From Streptomyces odontomachi (GTDB lineage: Bacteria > Actinomycetota > Actinomycetes > Streptomycetales > Streptomycetaceae), in NCBI RefSeq assembly GCF_024435355.1, contig NZ_JAMJWG010000006.1, positions 186,001 through 250,000 on the forward strand: 64,000 nt of DNA, given 5' to 3'. The notes under the pieces are model-generated. The model ran no database searches, was not told the DNA's origin, and worked only from the letters and a program-made list of their open reading frames with translations. Shown here piece by piece: positions 36,050 through 44,850 of this stretch. Position 1 is the stretch's first letter; each line of letters opens with the position of its first letter. Both the position numbers and the translations under genes were made by a program.

Positions 36050-37804
36050 CTACCGGCGACGCGGCCCGCGGGCAGCCACCTTCGCCCAAGCTGCCGGTGG
36101 TGTGCCGACGGGCGGGCGTTCAGGCCCCGACGGACCCCCCTGGTCGGAGTCGACGGCCGTGACCGGGCGGTCCGGATCGTCGACCACCTCCCTCAGCAGG
36201 TGCACGAACCGATCGGCGAGGTCCTGGACCGTGGCCTGGTCGAACAGGCTCGTCGCGTACTGGAGCACGCCGTTGACGCCGTGCGGGGTTCCGTCCGGGA
36301 GCGTCGCCTCGTGCAGGTACAGCCCGAGGTCGAACTTGGCCACGGATGTCGGTGGGAACTCCGCCGCACCACGCAGGCCGTCCGTCTCCCATGCCTCGGC
36401 GGCACCGCCGTCGACGGTCAACACCACCTGGAAGAGCGGGTGGTGGGCGGACGACCGCCTGGGCTTCAGCTCTGTCACGAGGAGGTCGAAGGGGGCGTCC
36501 TGGTGTGCGTACGCCTCCAGGTCCGCCGCCCGCACCCGCTCGAGCAGTTCCCGGAAGGTCGGGTTCCGCGAGGTGTCGGTGCGCAGCACCAGCAGGTTGA
36601 CGAAGCAGCCGACGAGGTCGTGCAGGGACTCCTGCGCCCGTCCGGCGACGGCGGTGCCCACGGCGATGTCCTCTCCCGCGCCCACCCGGGTGAACACCGC
36701 GGCCAGCGCGGCCTGGAACAGCATGAACCGGGTGACGCCGGCCCGCTGGGCCAGCCCCGCCACCGCCCGGTGCAGCGTCGGGTCGAGGGCGACCGGCACT
36801 CCGGCGCCGGCGTGGTCGGCGGCCCGGGGGCGCGGCCGGTCGAAGGGGAGCGCCAGTTGCTCGGGCAGGCCGTCCAGGGCGCGGCGCCAGTAGGCGACCT
36901 GGGCGGCGAGCGGGCTGTCCGGGCGGTCCGGGCCGCCCAGCGCGTCCCGCTGCCACAGGGCGTAGTCCGCGTACTGGACCGGCAGCGGGTCCCAGCCGGG
37001 TGCGGAGCCGGCGGTGCGGGCGCGGTAGGCCCGGGAGAGGTCGCGCAGCAACGGGCGCAGCGACCAGCCGTCGGCCACGATGTGGTGCAGGAGGAGCAGG
37101 AGGACGTGTTCCTCCGGCGCTTCCTGGGTCGTCAGCAGCCGGGCCCGCAGCGGCGGTTCGACGGCGATGTCGAAGGCGTGGTCTGCCGCCCGCGCGAGTT
37201 CCCGTTCCAGGTCCGCACGGGGAACGCGGGCCGTGTGCAGGACGCATCGCGCCTCGTGCGGGTCGAGGACGTGCTGGTGGGCCTCCCCGAACTGGTCGGG
37301 GAAGACCGTGCGCAGGGCCTCGTGGCGTTCGACCACGTCACCGAGCGCGCGTTCCAGGGCGGCGGGGTCGACGCTGCCCGTCAGTCGCAGGGCGACGGGG
37401 ATGTTGTAGGTGGGGGCGGGGCCCTCCAGCATGGCGAGGAACTTCAGCCGTTGCTGGGCGTGGGACAGCGGGATCCGGTCGGGGCGGGGACGCGCTTCGA
37501 GCGGGGCGGGCGCGGGGGCGGCGGCGGGTGCGGCCGCGGTGAGCGCACGTGCGACGCCGGCGACCGTCGGGCTGCGGAAGAGCACACGGATGTTCAGCTC
37601 CCGGCCGAGTACCGCCCGTACCCTGCTGATCAGCCGCATCGCGTCCAGCGAGTCGCCGTCCAGGTCGAAGAAGTCGTCGTCGAGCCCGACGTGGGGGAGG
37701 TCCAGGACCTCCGCGAAGAGTCCGCGCAGGATCTCCTCCTGAGGCCGGTGCGGTGCACGCCCTGCGGCGGTGTCCGGGTGTTCGACGTGGTGCGGTGAAG
37801 TCAC
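36050..37804 (-). CDS. NRPS fragment, PCP-C didomain
   Basis: 584 residues from GTG 37804 with GAGGG 5 bases upstream; an in-frame ATG at 37840 lacks a ribosome site. Carrier domain about 20-90 with phosphopantetheine Ser52 in LDGDSLDA (a G-to-D variant of the usual GGDS). Condensation domain about 108-560 with intact HHIVADG at 240-246. There is no adenylation domain, so its carrier must be loaded in trans, most plausibly by the free A domain at 43305-44843. It follows the free C-domain gene after 38 bases. Confidence 0.92.
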   Translation of the reverse strand: MTSPHHVEHPDTAAGRAPHRPQEEILRGLFAEVLDLPHVGLDDDFFDLDGDSLDAMRLISRVRAVLGRELNIRVLFRSPTVAGVARALTAAAPAAAPAPAPLEARPRPDRIPLSHAQQRLKFLAMLEGPAPTYNIPVALRLTGSVDPAALERALGDVVERHEALRTVFPDQFGEAHQHVLDPHEARCVLHTARVPRADLERELARAADHAFDIAVEPPLRARLLTTQEAPEEHVLLLLLHHIVADGWSLRPLLRDLSRAYRARTAGSAPGWDPLPVQYADYALWQRDALGGPDRPDSPLAAQVAYWRRALDGLPEQLALPFDRPRPRAADHAGAGVPVALDPTLHRAVAGLAQRAGVTRFMLFQAALAAVFTRVGAGEDIAVGTAVAGRAQESLHDLVGCFVNLLVLRTDTSRNPTFRELLERVRAADLEAYAHQDAPFDLLVTELKPRRSSAHHPLFQVVLTVDGGAAEAWETDGLRGAAEFPPTSVAKFDLGLYLHEATLPDGTPHGVNGVLQYATSLFDQATVQDLADRFVHLLREVVDDPDRPVTAVDSDQGGPSGPERPPVGTPPAAWAKVAARGPRRR

Positions 37805-37842
37805 GGGAACCCTCGATGTCGGATCGGCGGACGGGAGCATGG

Positions 37843-39096
37843 TCAGACGCCGCGCAGTAGCCGGCGAAGGCTCGACCGGAACCTCTCGCCGTACGTGGTG
37901 GCCTGGTCGTGGGTGAAGGCGTCGAGGCCGGCGTGCAGCACACCGGTGATGTTGCCGACCGTTCCCCAGCTGAACACCCAGTGCGCGGGGAAGACGGCCC
38001 AGCGCGGGAGGATCGGCGTCGGCGTCACCCGCACCCGCGGCAGGCGGAGCCGCGGGGCCTCGTTGTCGACGTTGACGACGTGCAGGTACAGCGGGGTGGG
38101 GCGGCGGCGGGCGCCGGACGCCTTGATGATGCGGGAGTAGGGCACCCCCTTGTGGGCGAGGGCCGCCTCCACCGACGCGTGGTGCTCCTGCACGAGGGCG
38201 GTGCCCGAGTGGGCGCCGGTCCACGACGTGCGCACGGGCAGGGTGTTGAGGAGCGGTCCGACGGTCTCCTGCCGCTCCAGGGTGTCCCGCAGGACGGCCG
38301 GCAGCCCGAGGGTGCTCTCGTGGGGGGCCTCGGCGGTGGCCACGGCCGTGCTGACGGCCGTGAACAGCACCACGGCCGGCGAGACCCGCGCCAGGCGCGC
38401 CAGGCTCCGCAGTCCCCGGGTGGCCGCGGCGTCCAGGCGGAGGTCCATCCGGGTGTGAGTGCCTTGCTGGTCGTGTGGCGGCGGCTCCTCGCGGGGCCGG
38501 GGCTGCGGCGGCGCGCCCGCGAGCCGCTCCCGCCACCACGCGGTGTCCCATGTCCGGGCTCGCTCGGCGGCGGCCAGCGCGAAGAAGTCCGGGGCGGCGG
38601 TGTCGTCGGGCTTCCCGCCGTGCAGCAACCGGACGTAGGCGGCAGCCAGGTCGCGCAGCAACAGGGAGAGGGACCAGCTGTCCGCCACGACGTGGTGGAG
38701 GCACAGCGCCAGGTGGTGCTCGTCGGGCGACACCGTGGCGAGCACGGCGCGCACCGGTACCTCCTCGGCCGGCCGGAACGGTGTCTCCCAGACGGGCGCC
38801 AGGGCGGACACCGCATCGTGCCGCGCGAGCCCGCCACGCAGGTCCAGTTCGGGCAGCGGCACCACGTCACCGGCTTCCACGGCGTGGTCCGCGTCGAAGG
38901 TGCACCGCAACACCGGGTGCCGGCGCACCACATGCCGGAACGCCTCCTGCAACGCATCGACGTCCACCGGTCCGCTGAGCCGGAAGAGCCGCGGCACGTT
39001 GTAGAGAGGCACCCCTTGGAGTGCCTCGTGGGCCAGCATGGACTGCTGGAGATCCGTGAGCGGCCGGTGAACGGGCACGGTGGGCTCCCCTGTCAT
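37843..39096 (-). CDS. Free-standing NRPS condensation domain
   Basis: 417 residues; ATG 39096 overlaps the upstream stop (ATGA), so it is translationally coupled to the A-PCP gene. It contains only a condensation fold: LTDLQQSMLAHEALQGVPLYN at the start, then HHVVADS at 134-140. The catalytic second His and the Asp are kept, but the usual Gly of HHxxxDG is Ser. The remainder (LNTLPVRTSW, then VFSWGTVGNITGVLHAG) matches the C-domain latch and core. It would act between carriers on separate proteins. A role other than amide formation cannot be excluded. Confidence 0.88.
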   Translation of the reverse strand: MTGEPTVPVHRPLTDLQQSMLAHEALQGVPLYNVPRLFRLSGPVDVDALQEAFRHVVRRHPVLRCTFDADHAVEAGDVVPLPELDLRGGLARHDAVSALAPVWETPFRPAEEVPVRAVLATVSPDEHHLALCLHHVVADSWSLSLLLRDLAAAYVRLLHGGKPDDTAAPDFFALAAAERARTWDTAWWRERLAGAPPQPRPREEPPPHDQQGTHTRMDLRLDAAATRGLRSLARLARVSPAVVLFTAVSTAVATAEAPHESTLGLPAVLRDTLERQETVGPLLNTLPVRTSWTGAHSGTALVQEHHASVEAALAHKGVPYSRIIKASGARRRPTPLYLHVVNVDNEAPRLRLPRVRVTPTPILPRWAVFPAHWVFSWGTVGNITGVLHAGLDAFTHDQATTYGERFRSSLRRLLRGV

Positions 39097-40874
39097 CCGT
39101 GTACGGCGGTGGTGGCGGCAGCCAGCCACTCCCCGAAGCTCGGCGCTTCCAGGCAGCTGACCGGTGCCGTCTCGATCCCGGTCTCCTCGCGTGCCCGGGC
39201 GCTGATGCGCAGGGCCGTCAGGGAGTGGCCGCCCAGCGCCACGAAGTCGTCGTCGTCCGCGATCGCGTCGACGCCGAGGGTCTGCCGCCAGATCTCACGC
39301 AGCCGCGCCGCCGTCCCTACGGCACCGGGGTCCTCGGTGGCCGCCGGGAACTCCGGAGGGTCCGGGAGGTCGAGCCGCGACAGCTTGCCGTTGGGCAGTC
39401 GCGGCAGGTCCGCCAGGAAGACGACCTGCTGCGGCTGCATGGCGGGCGGGAGCACCGGGGCCGTGTGGGACCGCAGGTCCCCCGCGGTGAGCGGCGCACC
39501 GGGCCGGGCGGCGACGTAGGCGACCAGCCGGACACCGCTGGCCGCATCCGGCACGCTCACCACGGCGGCGTCCCGCACCTGGGGGTGGCCGCGCAGTACG
39601 GAGGCGACCTCGCCGGGCTCCACCCGGACTCCCCGAACCTTGACCTGGTCGTCGACGCGGCCACGGAACTCCAGGTAGCCGGCGGGGGCCACGGACACCA
39701 GGTCTCCGGTGCGGTAGAGCCGCCCGCCGGGTGGCCCGTAGGGGTCCGGCCGGAAGCGGGCGTCGGTCTGCTCCTCGTCGTCGAGGTATCCGCAGCCCAC
39801 CCCGGTACCGCCGACCCACAGCTCGCCCGTCCCGCCCTCGGCGACCGGGGCCATGTCCGGGCCCAGGACATGGAGGTCGACGCCGTCGATGGCCCGGCCG
39901 AGCGGGGCGATCCGTCCGTCGAAGGGCTCGTCGGCGTCCCAGTAGGTGACGCTCAGCGAGGTCTCGGTGGGGCCGTACTGGTTGAACACGGCGCACTGCG
40001 GGAGCAGCGTCCGCAGGCGACGGACCAGGTCCATGTCGAGCGGTTCCCCACCGCTGTAGACCCGTCTCAGGTCGGTGCAGAACTCCAGCTCCGGTTCGTC
40101 GAGCATGTGCCGGAGCATGCTCGGCACGAAATGCGCGGTGGTGGTGGCGGTGTCCTGCATGAGCCGGGCCAGTCCGCGGCCGTCGAACTGCAGTCCGGCG
40201 GGGGCGATGACGAGCGTGCCGCCGGCGATCAGCGGGGCCATGATCTCGTGCAGGGACGCGTCGAAGGCGATCGATGCCTTGTGCAGTACCCGGTCGGTGT
40301 CGTCCAGGCGGTACTGCCGGTGGCCCCACACCAGGCGGTTGACCACCCCGGCGTGGTGCAGGACCACGCCCTTCGGGCGGCCCGTGGAACCGGAGGTGAA
40401 CAGGATGAGCGCCGGGTCCCGCGACCAGCGGCCCTCCCGGCGGGCCGGGACGGTCCGGGCACGTTGCCGCGTCGCGGTGTCGTCGACCTCCGGGCCGCTG
40501 ACGTCGACCCAGTCGTGAGGTCGCGCCGGAGTGCCGTCGTGCCGGTGGTCGCCGCCGTGCAGGACGAGGCGGGGTGCCGCGGCGCGCAGCATCTGCTCGA
40601 CACGGTCGGCGGGGTACTCGGGATCGACGGGGACGGCGACGGCCCCGGTCGACAGGGTCGCCAGCAGGGACGTCACGTACTCCGCCGACCGGTGGAAGTA
40701 GAGGCCTACGCGGTCACCCGCCCGCACCCCCCGGTCAGCGAGGCAGGCGGCGGTCGCTCCGACGCGCCGCCACATCTCGTCGTAGCCGAGCGTTCCGTCC
40801 GCGCTGATGACGGCGGGCCCGTCGCCGCTCTCGTGCGGGCGCCGGACCAGGTCGACGAGGTTCGGACGGTCCAT
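39093..40874 (-). CDS. NRPS A-PCP didomain
   Basis: 593 residues. Adenylation domain about 1-510 with TSGSTGRPKG at 160-169, NQYGPTE, YRTGD and NGKLSR. Carrier domain about 525-590 with Ser551 in GGHSLTA. The pocket residues aligned by eye read D-A-H-F-Y-G-Q-L-S-K, with no match I know, so the substrate may be unusual. It lies directly after the desaturase and methyltransferase genes (3 bases from the latter) and is coupled to the free C domain. The tailoring enzymes may therefore act on the residue tethered to this carrier. Confidence 0.93.
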   Translation of the reverse strand: MDRPNLVDLVRRPHESGDGPAVISADGTLGYDEMWRRVGATAACLADRGVRAGDRVGLYFHRSAEYVTSLLATLSTGAVAVPVDPEYPADRVEQMLRAAAPRLVLHGGDHRHDGTPARPHDWVDVSGPEVDDTATRQRARTVPARREGRWSRDPALILFTSGSTGRPKGVVLHHAGVVNRLVWGHRQYRLDDTDRVLHKASIAFDASLHEIMAPLIAGGTLVIAPAGLQFDGRGLARLMQDTATTTAHFVPSMLRHMLDEPELEFCTDLRRVYSGGEPLDMDLVRRLRTLLPQCAVFNQYGPTETSLSVTYWDADEPFDGRIAPLGRAIDGVDLHVLGPDMAPVAEGGTGELWVGGTGVGCGYLDDEEQTDARFRPDPYGPPGGRLYRTGDLVSVAPAGYLEFRGRVDDQVKVRGVRVEPGEVASVLRGHPQVRDAAVVSVPDAASGVRLVAYVAARPGAPLTAGDLRSHTAPVLPPAMQPQQVVFLADLPRLPNGKLSRLDLPDPPEFPAATEDPGAVGTAARLREIWRQTLGVDAIADDDDFVALGGHSLTALRISARAREETGIETAPVSCLEAPSFGEWLAAATTAVHG

Positions 40875-40877
40875 GGC

Positions 40878-41960
40878 TCACACCGCCTTCCGCGCGACGG
40901 CCACCAGCGCCCACCGCGGCAGCTCGGCCAGCCAGCCGTGGCGCGCGGGGCGGACGGCGGGGGTGCGCGGGAGAGTGGGGTCCACGGCGTGCTGGGCGAC
41001 GTACTCGCCATGGTCGAAGACGTCCTGGAGCAGGCGCCACGCCCCGTCCGTGCCCTCCTGCGTCCCCAGCACGTGCCCGACGCCGTACATGGCGCCGACG
41101 TAGTCGCACAGCCGGCGGCGGGCCTCCCCCTCGGTGGCGCCGGCCACGACGAGCGGGTCGTAGAGGTCCTCGACCTGCGCCGGGACGCCGGCCCCGGCGA
41201 AGAGGCCGGTCATCTCCGACCGGGAGAAGTGGGCGTAGTCGTGCCCGGCCTCGGTGTGCGGATGGACCACGGCGGAGAAGAACCGGGCCATGGGACTGGC
41301 CCGGTGGAAGTCGTGCAGCACCACCCGACCGCCGGGACGGACGACCCGCAGCGCCTCCCGGACGGCGGCGGGACGATCCCGCGGGGAGATGTGGTGGCTT
41401 CCGTAGGCGAGCAGTACCGCGTCCACCGACGCGTCCCGCAGGAAGAGGAAGTCGGCGGGCTGCCGCACGGCGGGCAGACCGTGGCCGAGCGCCTGCGCGA
41501 TCATCCGTGCGGAGACGTCCCCGGTCAGCAGGGTGAGGCCGGGCAGGGACGCGTCGTCCTGCACCGCGACCGCGCGGGCCACCGTCCCGTCCCCGCCGAG
41601 CACGTCCAGCACGACGCTCTCGCGCGTGGCAGCGGTGGGCGCGCACAGCCGCAGCATCCGGCGCATCCCGGTCCAGCGGACCGTGGCGTCGCGCTGTGCA
41701 CGGCGGTAGGAGTCACCGCGTCCGGTGTCGTCGTCGTCGAACTCGTTGACCTTCGACGCGAGGGCGCTCAGGACGTCCCGGCTGCCCGGTCGGCCGAAGT
41801 CGAGCACCGACCGCAGCAACGCGTCCGGTGCCACGACGTCGCGCACGTAGTCGTCCAGTGTCATACCGGGCAGGTAGGAACGGCCGGCGTCCCCGTCGGG
41901 CAGCGCGGGTCCGGCCGCGGCGCTCTCGGGCAGTACGGCGGCATCGCCGGGAGGGGTCAT
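40878..41960 (-). CDS. SAM-dependent methyltransferase
   Basis: 360 residues from ATG 41960, 5 bases after GGAG; it overlaps the desaturase stop region. The class I fold is seen from motif I (VVLDVLGGDGTVARAVAV, about residue 118) through SVDAVLLAYGSHHIS and ALRVVRPGGRVVLHDFHRASP, with a helical N-terminal region of about 100 residues before it. Its length and N-terminal region recall methyltransferases of natural-product clusters. The site (O, N or C) and the substrate, free amino acid or carrier-bound, are unknown. It is tightly packed between the desaturase and A-PCP genes. Confidence 0.85.
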   Translation of the reverse strand: MTPPGDAAVLPESAAAGPALPDGDAGRSYLPGMTLDDYVRDVVAPDALLRSVLDFGRPGSRDVLSALASKVNEFDDDDTGRGDSYRRAQRDATVRWTGMRRMLRLCAPTAATRESVVLDVLGGDGTVARAVAVQDDASLPGLTLLTGDVSARMIAQALGHGLPAVRQPADFLFLRDASVDAVLLAYGSHHISPRDRPAAVREALRVVRPGGRVVLHDFHRASPMARFFSAVVHPHTEAGHDYAHFSRSEMTGLFAGAGVPAQVEDLYDPLVVAGATEGEARRRLCDYVGAMYGVGHVLGTQEGTDGAWRLLQDVFDHGEYVAQHAVDPTLPRTPAVRPARHGWLAELPRWALVAVARKAV

Positions 41961-41962
41961 CG

Positions 41963-42925
41963 TCACTCCGCTGAGTCGGGGCCGGGCCTGCGCCGCGCGG
42001 CATGTGTCGCCTCGCGGATCACGCGCCGGTAGAAGGTCCAGTAGCTGTGCTCGACGTACCTTGCGAACTGCCGTACCTCGGCGTGGCGTTCGGTGAGGCG
42101 GTTGATGGGGACGGTCATCGCCGCATGGTGTTCGACGTGCAGGTTGTTGCCGTTGGTGAACCACCTGCTGAACCGGCTGCCGCTGATGGACCGGGTGTTC
42201 CGCAGCACGTCGGTCGTGTCGTCGTCGCACTTGATGTGCTCGGGCAGTTCGATCAGGAAGTGCACCGGGGTGGAGACCAGGAGCACGGGGAGCACCCACA
42301 GCAGGAGGACCTGCTCGGTCCAGCCGGCCACGCATGCGGCGGTGCCGCCCAGCGCGGTCAGGGTCATCAGCCGGTACTCGGCCATGCAGGCCCGGCTCAT
42401 CCGAGGCGATATCTGGCCGTCCTCGTACCGCCACTTCCCCCGCCAGCTGCGCTGCACGTCGACGGCGACCGTGAGGAACCGCCGGTAGTCGAACAGGCCC
42501 GCCAGCAACGCGGTGGGGGTCAACGGCTGCCGGGTGTCGAATCCGAAGAACTCGCTGTCGCGCTCGGTGCCGAGATAGCGGTGGTGTTGCAGGTGACGGA
42601 TCCGGTAGTGGCTGTGCGCGACGAACATCGGCAGGCCGAGCAGCACCCCCACCGGACGGTGCGGGCCGGTGCGCAGGAAGGCGGAGTGGTGCAGGCACTG
42701 GTGCTGCAACTCCACCATGTGCGCGTAGAGGCCGCCGAGGACGACGACTCCCGCCGTGGTCATGAGGGCATCGCCGGTGAGCACCAGGGCCGCGCCGGCC
42801 GCGCCGAGCACGAGGACGAGGACGAGCTTGCCGAGGAATGCCGTCTGGTCACGCGCGCTCGTCCGGCTCCGCTGGAAAACGAGCCGGGGTACCGGTGCGG
42901 TGGGACGCACCGTTTCTGACGTCAT
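41963..42925 (-). CDS. Membrane fatty-acid-desaturase-like di-iron oxidase
   Basis: 320 residues from ATG 42925 with GAGGAG upstream. Three His boxes are intact: HQCLHH (75-80), HSHYRIRHLQHH (104-115) and NNLHVEHH (near 275). Several transmembrane helices surround them (for example LVLVLVLGAAGAALVLTG). Such enzymes desaturate or hydroxylate acyl chains with O2; in peptide clusters relatives act on aminoacyl or fatty acyl groups. No fatty acyl-AMP ligase or starter C domain is present, which argues against a lipopeptide role and for oxidation of an amino acid residue. Confidence 0.9.
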   Translation of the reverse strand: MTSETVRPTAPVPRLVFQRSRTSARDQTAFLGKLVLVLVLGAAGAALVLTGDALMTTAGVVVLGGLYAHMVELQHQCLHHSAFLRTGPHRPVGVLLGLPMFVAHSHYRIRHLQHHRYLGTERDSEFFGFDTRQPLTPTALLAGLFDYRRFLTVAVDVQRSWRGKWRYEDGQISPRMSRACMAEYRLMTLTALGGTAACVAGWTEQVLLLWVLPVLLVSTPVHFLIELPEHIKCDDDTTDVLRNTRSISGSRFSRWFTNGNNLHVEHHAAMTVPINRLTERHAEVRQFARYVEHSYWTFYRRVIREATHAARRRPGPDSAE

Positions 42926-42959
42926 ACGCGCTCCTCGTCGAGCGGGAAAGGAGGGGATC

Positions 42960-43184
42960 TCACATGGATTTCCCAGCGGATATGGCGTGTGCGACCAGGC
43001 TCGCCGGGCGGAGATCCGTCCAGTTCTCTTCGACGAATTCCAGGCAGTCCTTCCGCTTGTCCGGCCCGAATACTCGCCTCCAACCTGCGGGTATGTCATG
43101 GGAATTCGGCCACAATGAATGCTGGTTCTCCTCGTTCACCACCACGAGGAACACGCCCTGATCGTCATCGAAGGGATTCGCCAT
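42960..43184 (-). CDS. MbtH-like protein
   Basis: 74 residues with the family signature: NPFDDDQGVFLVVVNEENQHSLWP, then IPAGWRRVFG and the second Trp-rich motif ENWTDLRP. MbtH-like proteins bind adenylation domains and are needed for their solubility or activity. The gene lies between the free A domain and the desaturase gene, so it probably serves several A domains of this cluster. Confidence 0.97.
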   Translation of the reverse strand: MANPFDDDQGVFLVVVNEENQHSLWPNSHDIPAGWRRVFGPDKRKDCLEFVEENWTDLRPASLVAHAISAGKSM

Positions 43185-43304
43185 GCCTCTCCTCTGCGGG
43201 ATTCTCCGATCGAGTCCAATTCCCGGACCGTCCCTCGGAGATTAATTCCGGACGGGAAGGGAGCGGAGGCACGAGGGCAGGTAGCTTTGCGGCAGTTGGG
43301 TCGG

Positions 43305-44843
43305 TCACAGCCGCCCGCAGGCATCGCGGTCGACCTTGCCGTTCGCGTTCAGGGGGAGCTGGTCGAGATGGACGAACCGTTTCGGGATCATGTGAGCCGG
43401 CAGCCGGGCCCGCAGCCGTCGGCGCAGTTCCGCGGGCGGCACCTCTGCTCCGCTGTAGACGGCTGACAGCTGCGCCGCACCACCCCGCCCCACCCCGGTC
43501 GACACCACCACCTGTGCCAGTCCGGCGTAGCTGCGCAGCGCGGCCTCGATCTCCCCGAGCTCCACTCGCTGTCCCCGGATCTTGACCTGGTGGTCGAGCC
43601 GGCCCAGATGGACGAGCAGGCCGTCCTCGACCGCGACCCGGTCACCGGTGCGGTACCAGTCCTTCGGGCCGGGCCCACCGGCGACGTCGATGGCGTCGAT
43701 GGCAGCGGAGCCGTCCGTGGCGTCGCGGGTGAAACGGCCCGTGTTGTCCGCGGGGTCCAGGTAGCCGGAGAACCGCTGGGGCCCACGGACCAGCAGCTCT
43801 CCGGTGCACGGGTCCGTCCGGTGGTCCAGGTGCGGGTAGACGGTGCCGATCGGGACCGTGCCGTTCGACGTGCGGGGCCAGCGCTGCTCATCAGGTGGTA
43901 GCCGGCAGGCCGTCACCGTGACCGACAGCTCCGTGGGCCCGTACAGGTTCTCCAGGGTGCTGCGCGGTGCCGCGGCCGACCAGGCGGCCGCCTGGTCCAA
44001 GGTCAGCTGCTCCCCCGCGAACAGGCTCCAGCGCAGCGACGGCATGCTGCCGGGGGGCAGGATGCCCGCGGTACGCGTGAGGGTGATGATCGACGGCACG
44101 GAGTACCAGTGGGTGAGGTCGTTCTCGGTCACGAACCCCACAGGGTCGAGCAGTTCCTCTTCGGTGGGCACCACGAGGGCCGCGCCGCCGCCCCACGCGA
44201 CGAACATGTCGAACACCGACGGGTCGAAGGTCAGCCCGAACGTCTGGGACATCCGGCAGCCCGGCCCGACCTCGTACCGTGCGATGTTGTGACGCAGGAA
44301 GGCGTGCAGGTTGCGGTGCCGGATGGGCACGCCCTTGGGCACGCCGCTGGATCCCGAGGTGAACAGGATGTACGCGAGGTCGTCGGGGCTCGGTGGCCCC
44401 GCGGGTTCGGGCACGTCGGGCGTGTCACACGGGTCGGGGTCCGGTTGGTCGGGCCCTCCCACGAGGACGGGGACGCCGGTCCCGTCCGCGAACGCCGTGT
44501 CCTGGCCCGCGCAGACCAGTACGGCGTCCACGCCGGCCAGCCGCAGCACCTCGCGGTTGCGGGCAGCCGGGTACGCGGGGTTGAGCGGCACCACGGCGCC
44601 GCCGGACCGGAGCACCGCCAGATAGCCGGCATAGGTGACCACGCTGCGGTTGGCGAGCAACCCGACGCGACGCCGCCGGCCGACACACTGGGACAGTCGG
44701 CGCGCCAGGTGGCGTGAGAGCCGGTCAAGCGCTGCGTAGGTCAGGCTGCGGCCCCCGATGACGAGGGCGGGTTCGTCGGGCCCGCGTGCGGCGCTGTCCG
44801 TGAACCAGGACAGCAGCGTCGTGGTGTCCACCGCTTCGGCCAC
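43305..44843 (-). CDS. Free-standing NRPS adenylation domain
   Basis: 512 residues from GTG 44843 behind AGGGGAAG. A complete amino-acid adenylation domain: LFTSGSSGVPKG (about 160), NLYGPTE, YRTGD, KIRGQRVELGEIE and a terminal NANGKVDRDACGRL. It has no carrier domain after A10. The pocket reads by eye D-P-F-S-L-A-L-V-T-K, not matched to a known substrate. The only carrier of the cluster without its own A domain is in the PCP-C protein (36050-37804), the likely partner. Placement beside the P450 and the Asp/Asn-hydroxylase-like gene hints at an oxidised residue. Confidence 0.93.
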   Translation of the reverse strand: MAEAVDTTTLLSWFTDSAARGPDEPALVIGGRSLTYAALDRLSRHLARRLSQCVGRRRRVGLLANRSVVTYAGYLAVLRSGGAVVPLNPAYPAARNREVLRLAGVDAVLVCAGQDTAFADGTGVPVLVGGPDQPDPDPCDTPDVPEPAGPPSPDDLAYILFTSGSSGVPKGVPIRHRNLHAFLRHNIARYEVGPGCRMSQTFGLTFDPSVFDMFVAWGGGAALVVPTEEELLDPVGFVTENDLTHWYSVPSIITLTRTAGILPPGSMPSLRWSLFAGEQLTLDQAAAWSAAAPRSTLENLYGPTELSVTVTACRLPPDEQRWPRTSNGTVPIGTVYPHLDHRTDPCTGELLVRGPQRFSGYLDPADNTGRFTRDATDGSAAIDAIDVAGGPGPKDWYRTGDRVAVEDGLLVHLGRLDHQVKIRGQRVELGEIEAALRSYAGLAQVVVSTGVGRGGAAQLSAVYSGAEVPPAELRRRLRARLPAHMIPKRFVHLDQLPLNANGKVDRDACGRL

Positions 44844-44850
44844 CTTCCCC

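Noticed and set aside
41963..42925. Desaturase as evidence for a lipopeptide
   Set aside because: No fatty acyl-AMP ligase, acyl carrier protein or starter C domain accompanies it, so a lipid tail is not supported.
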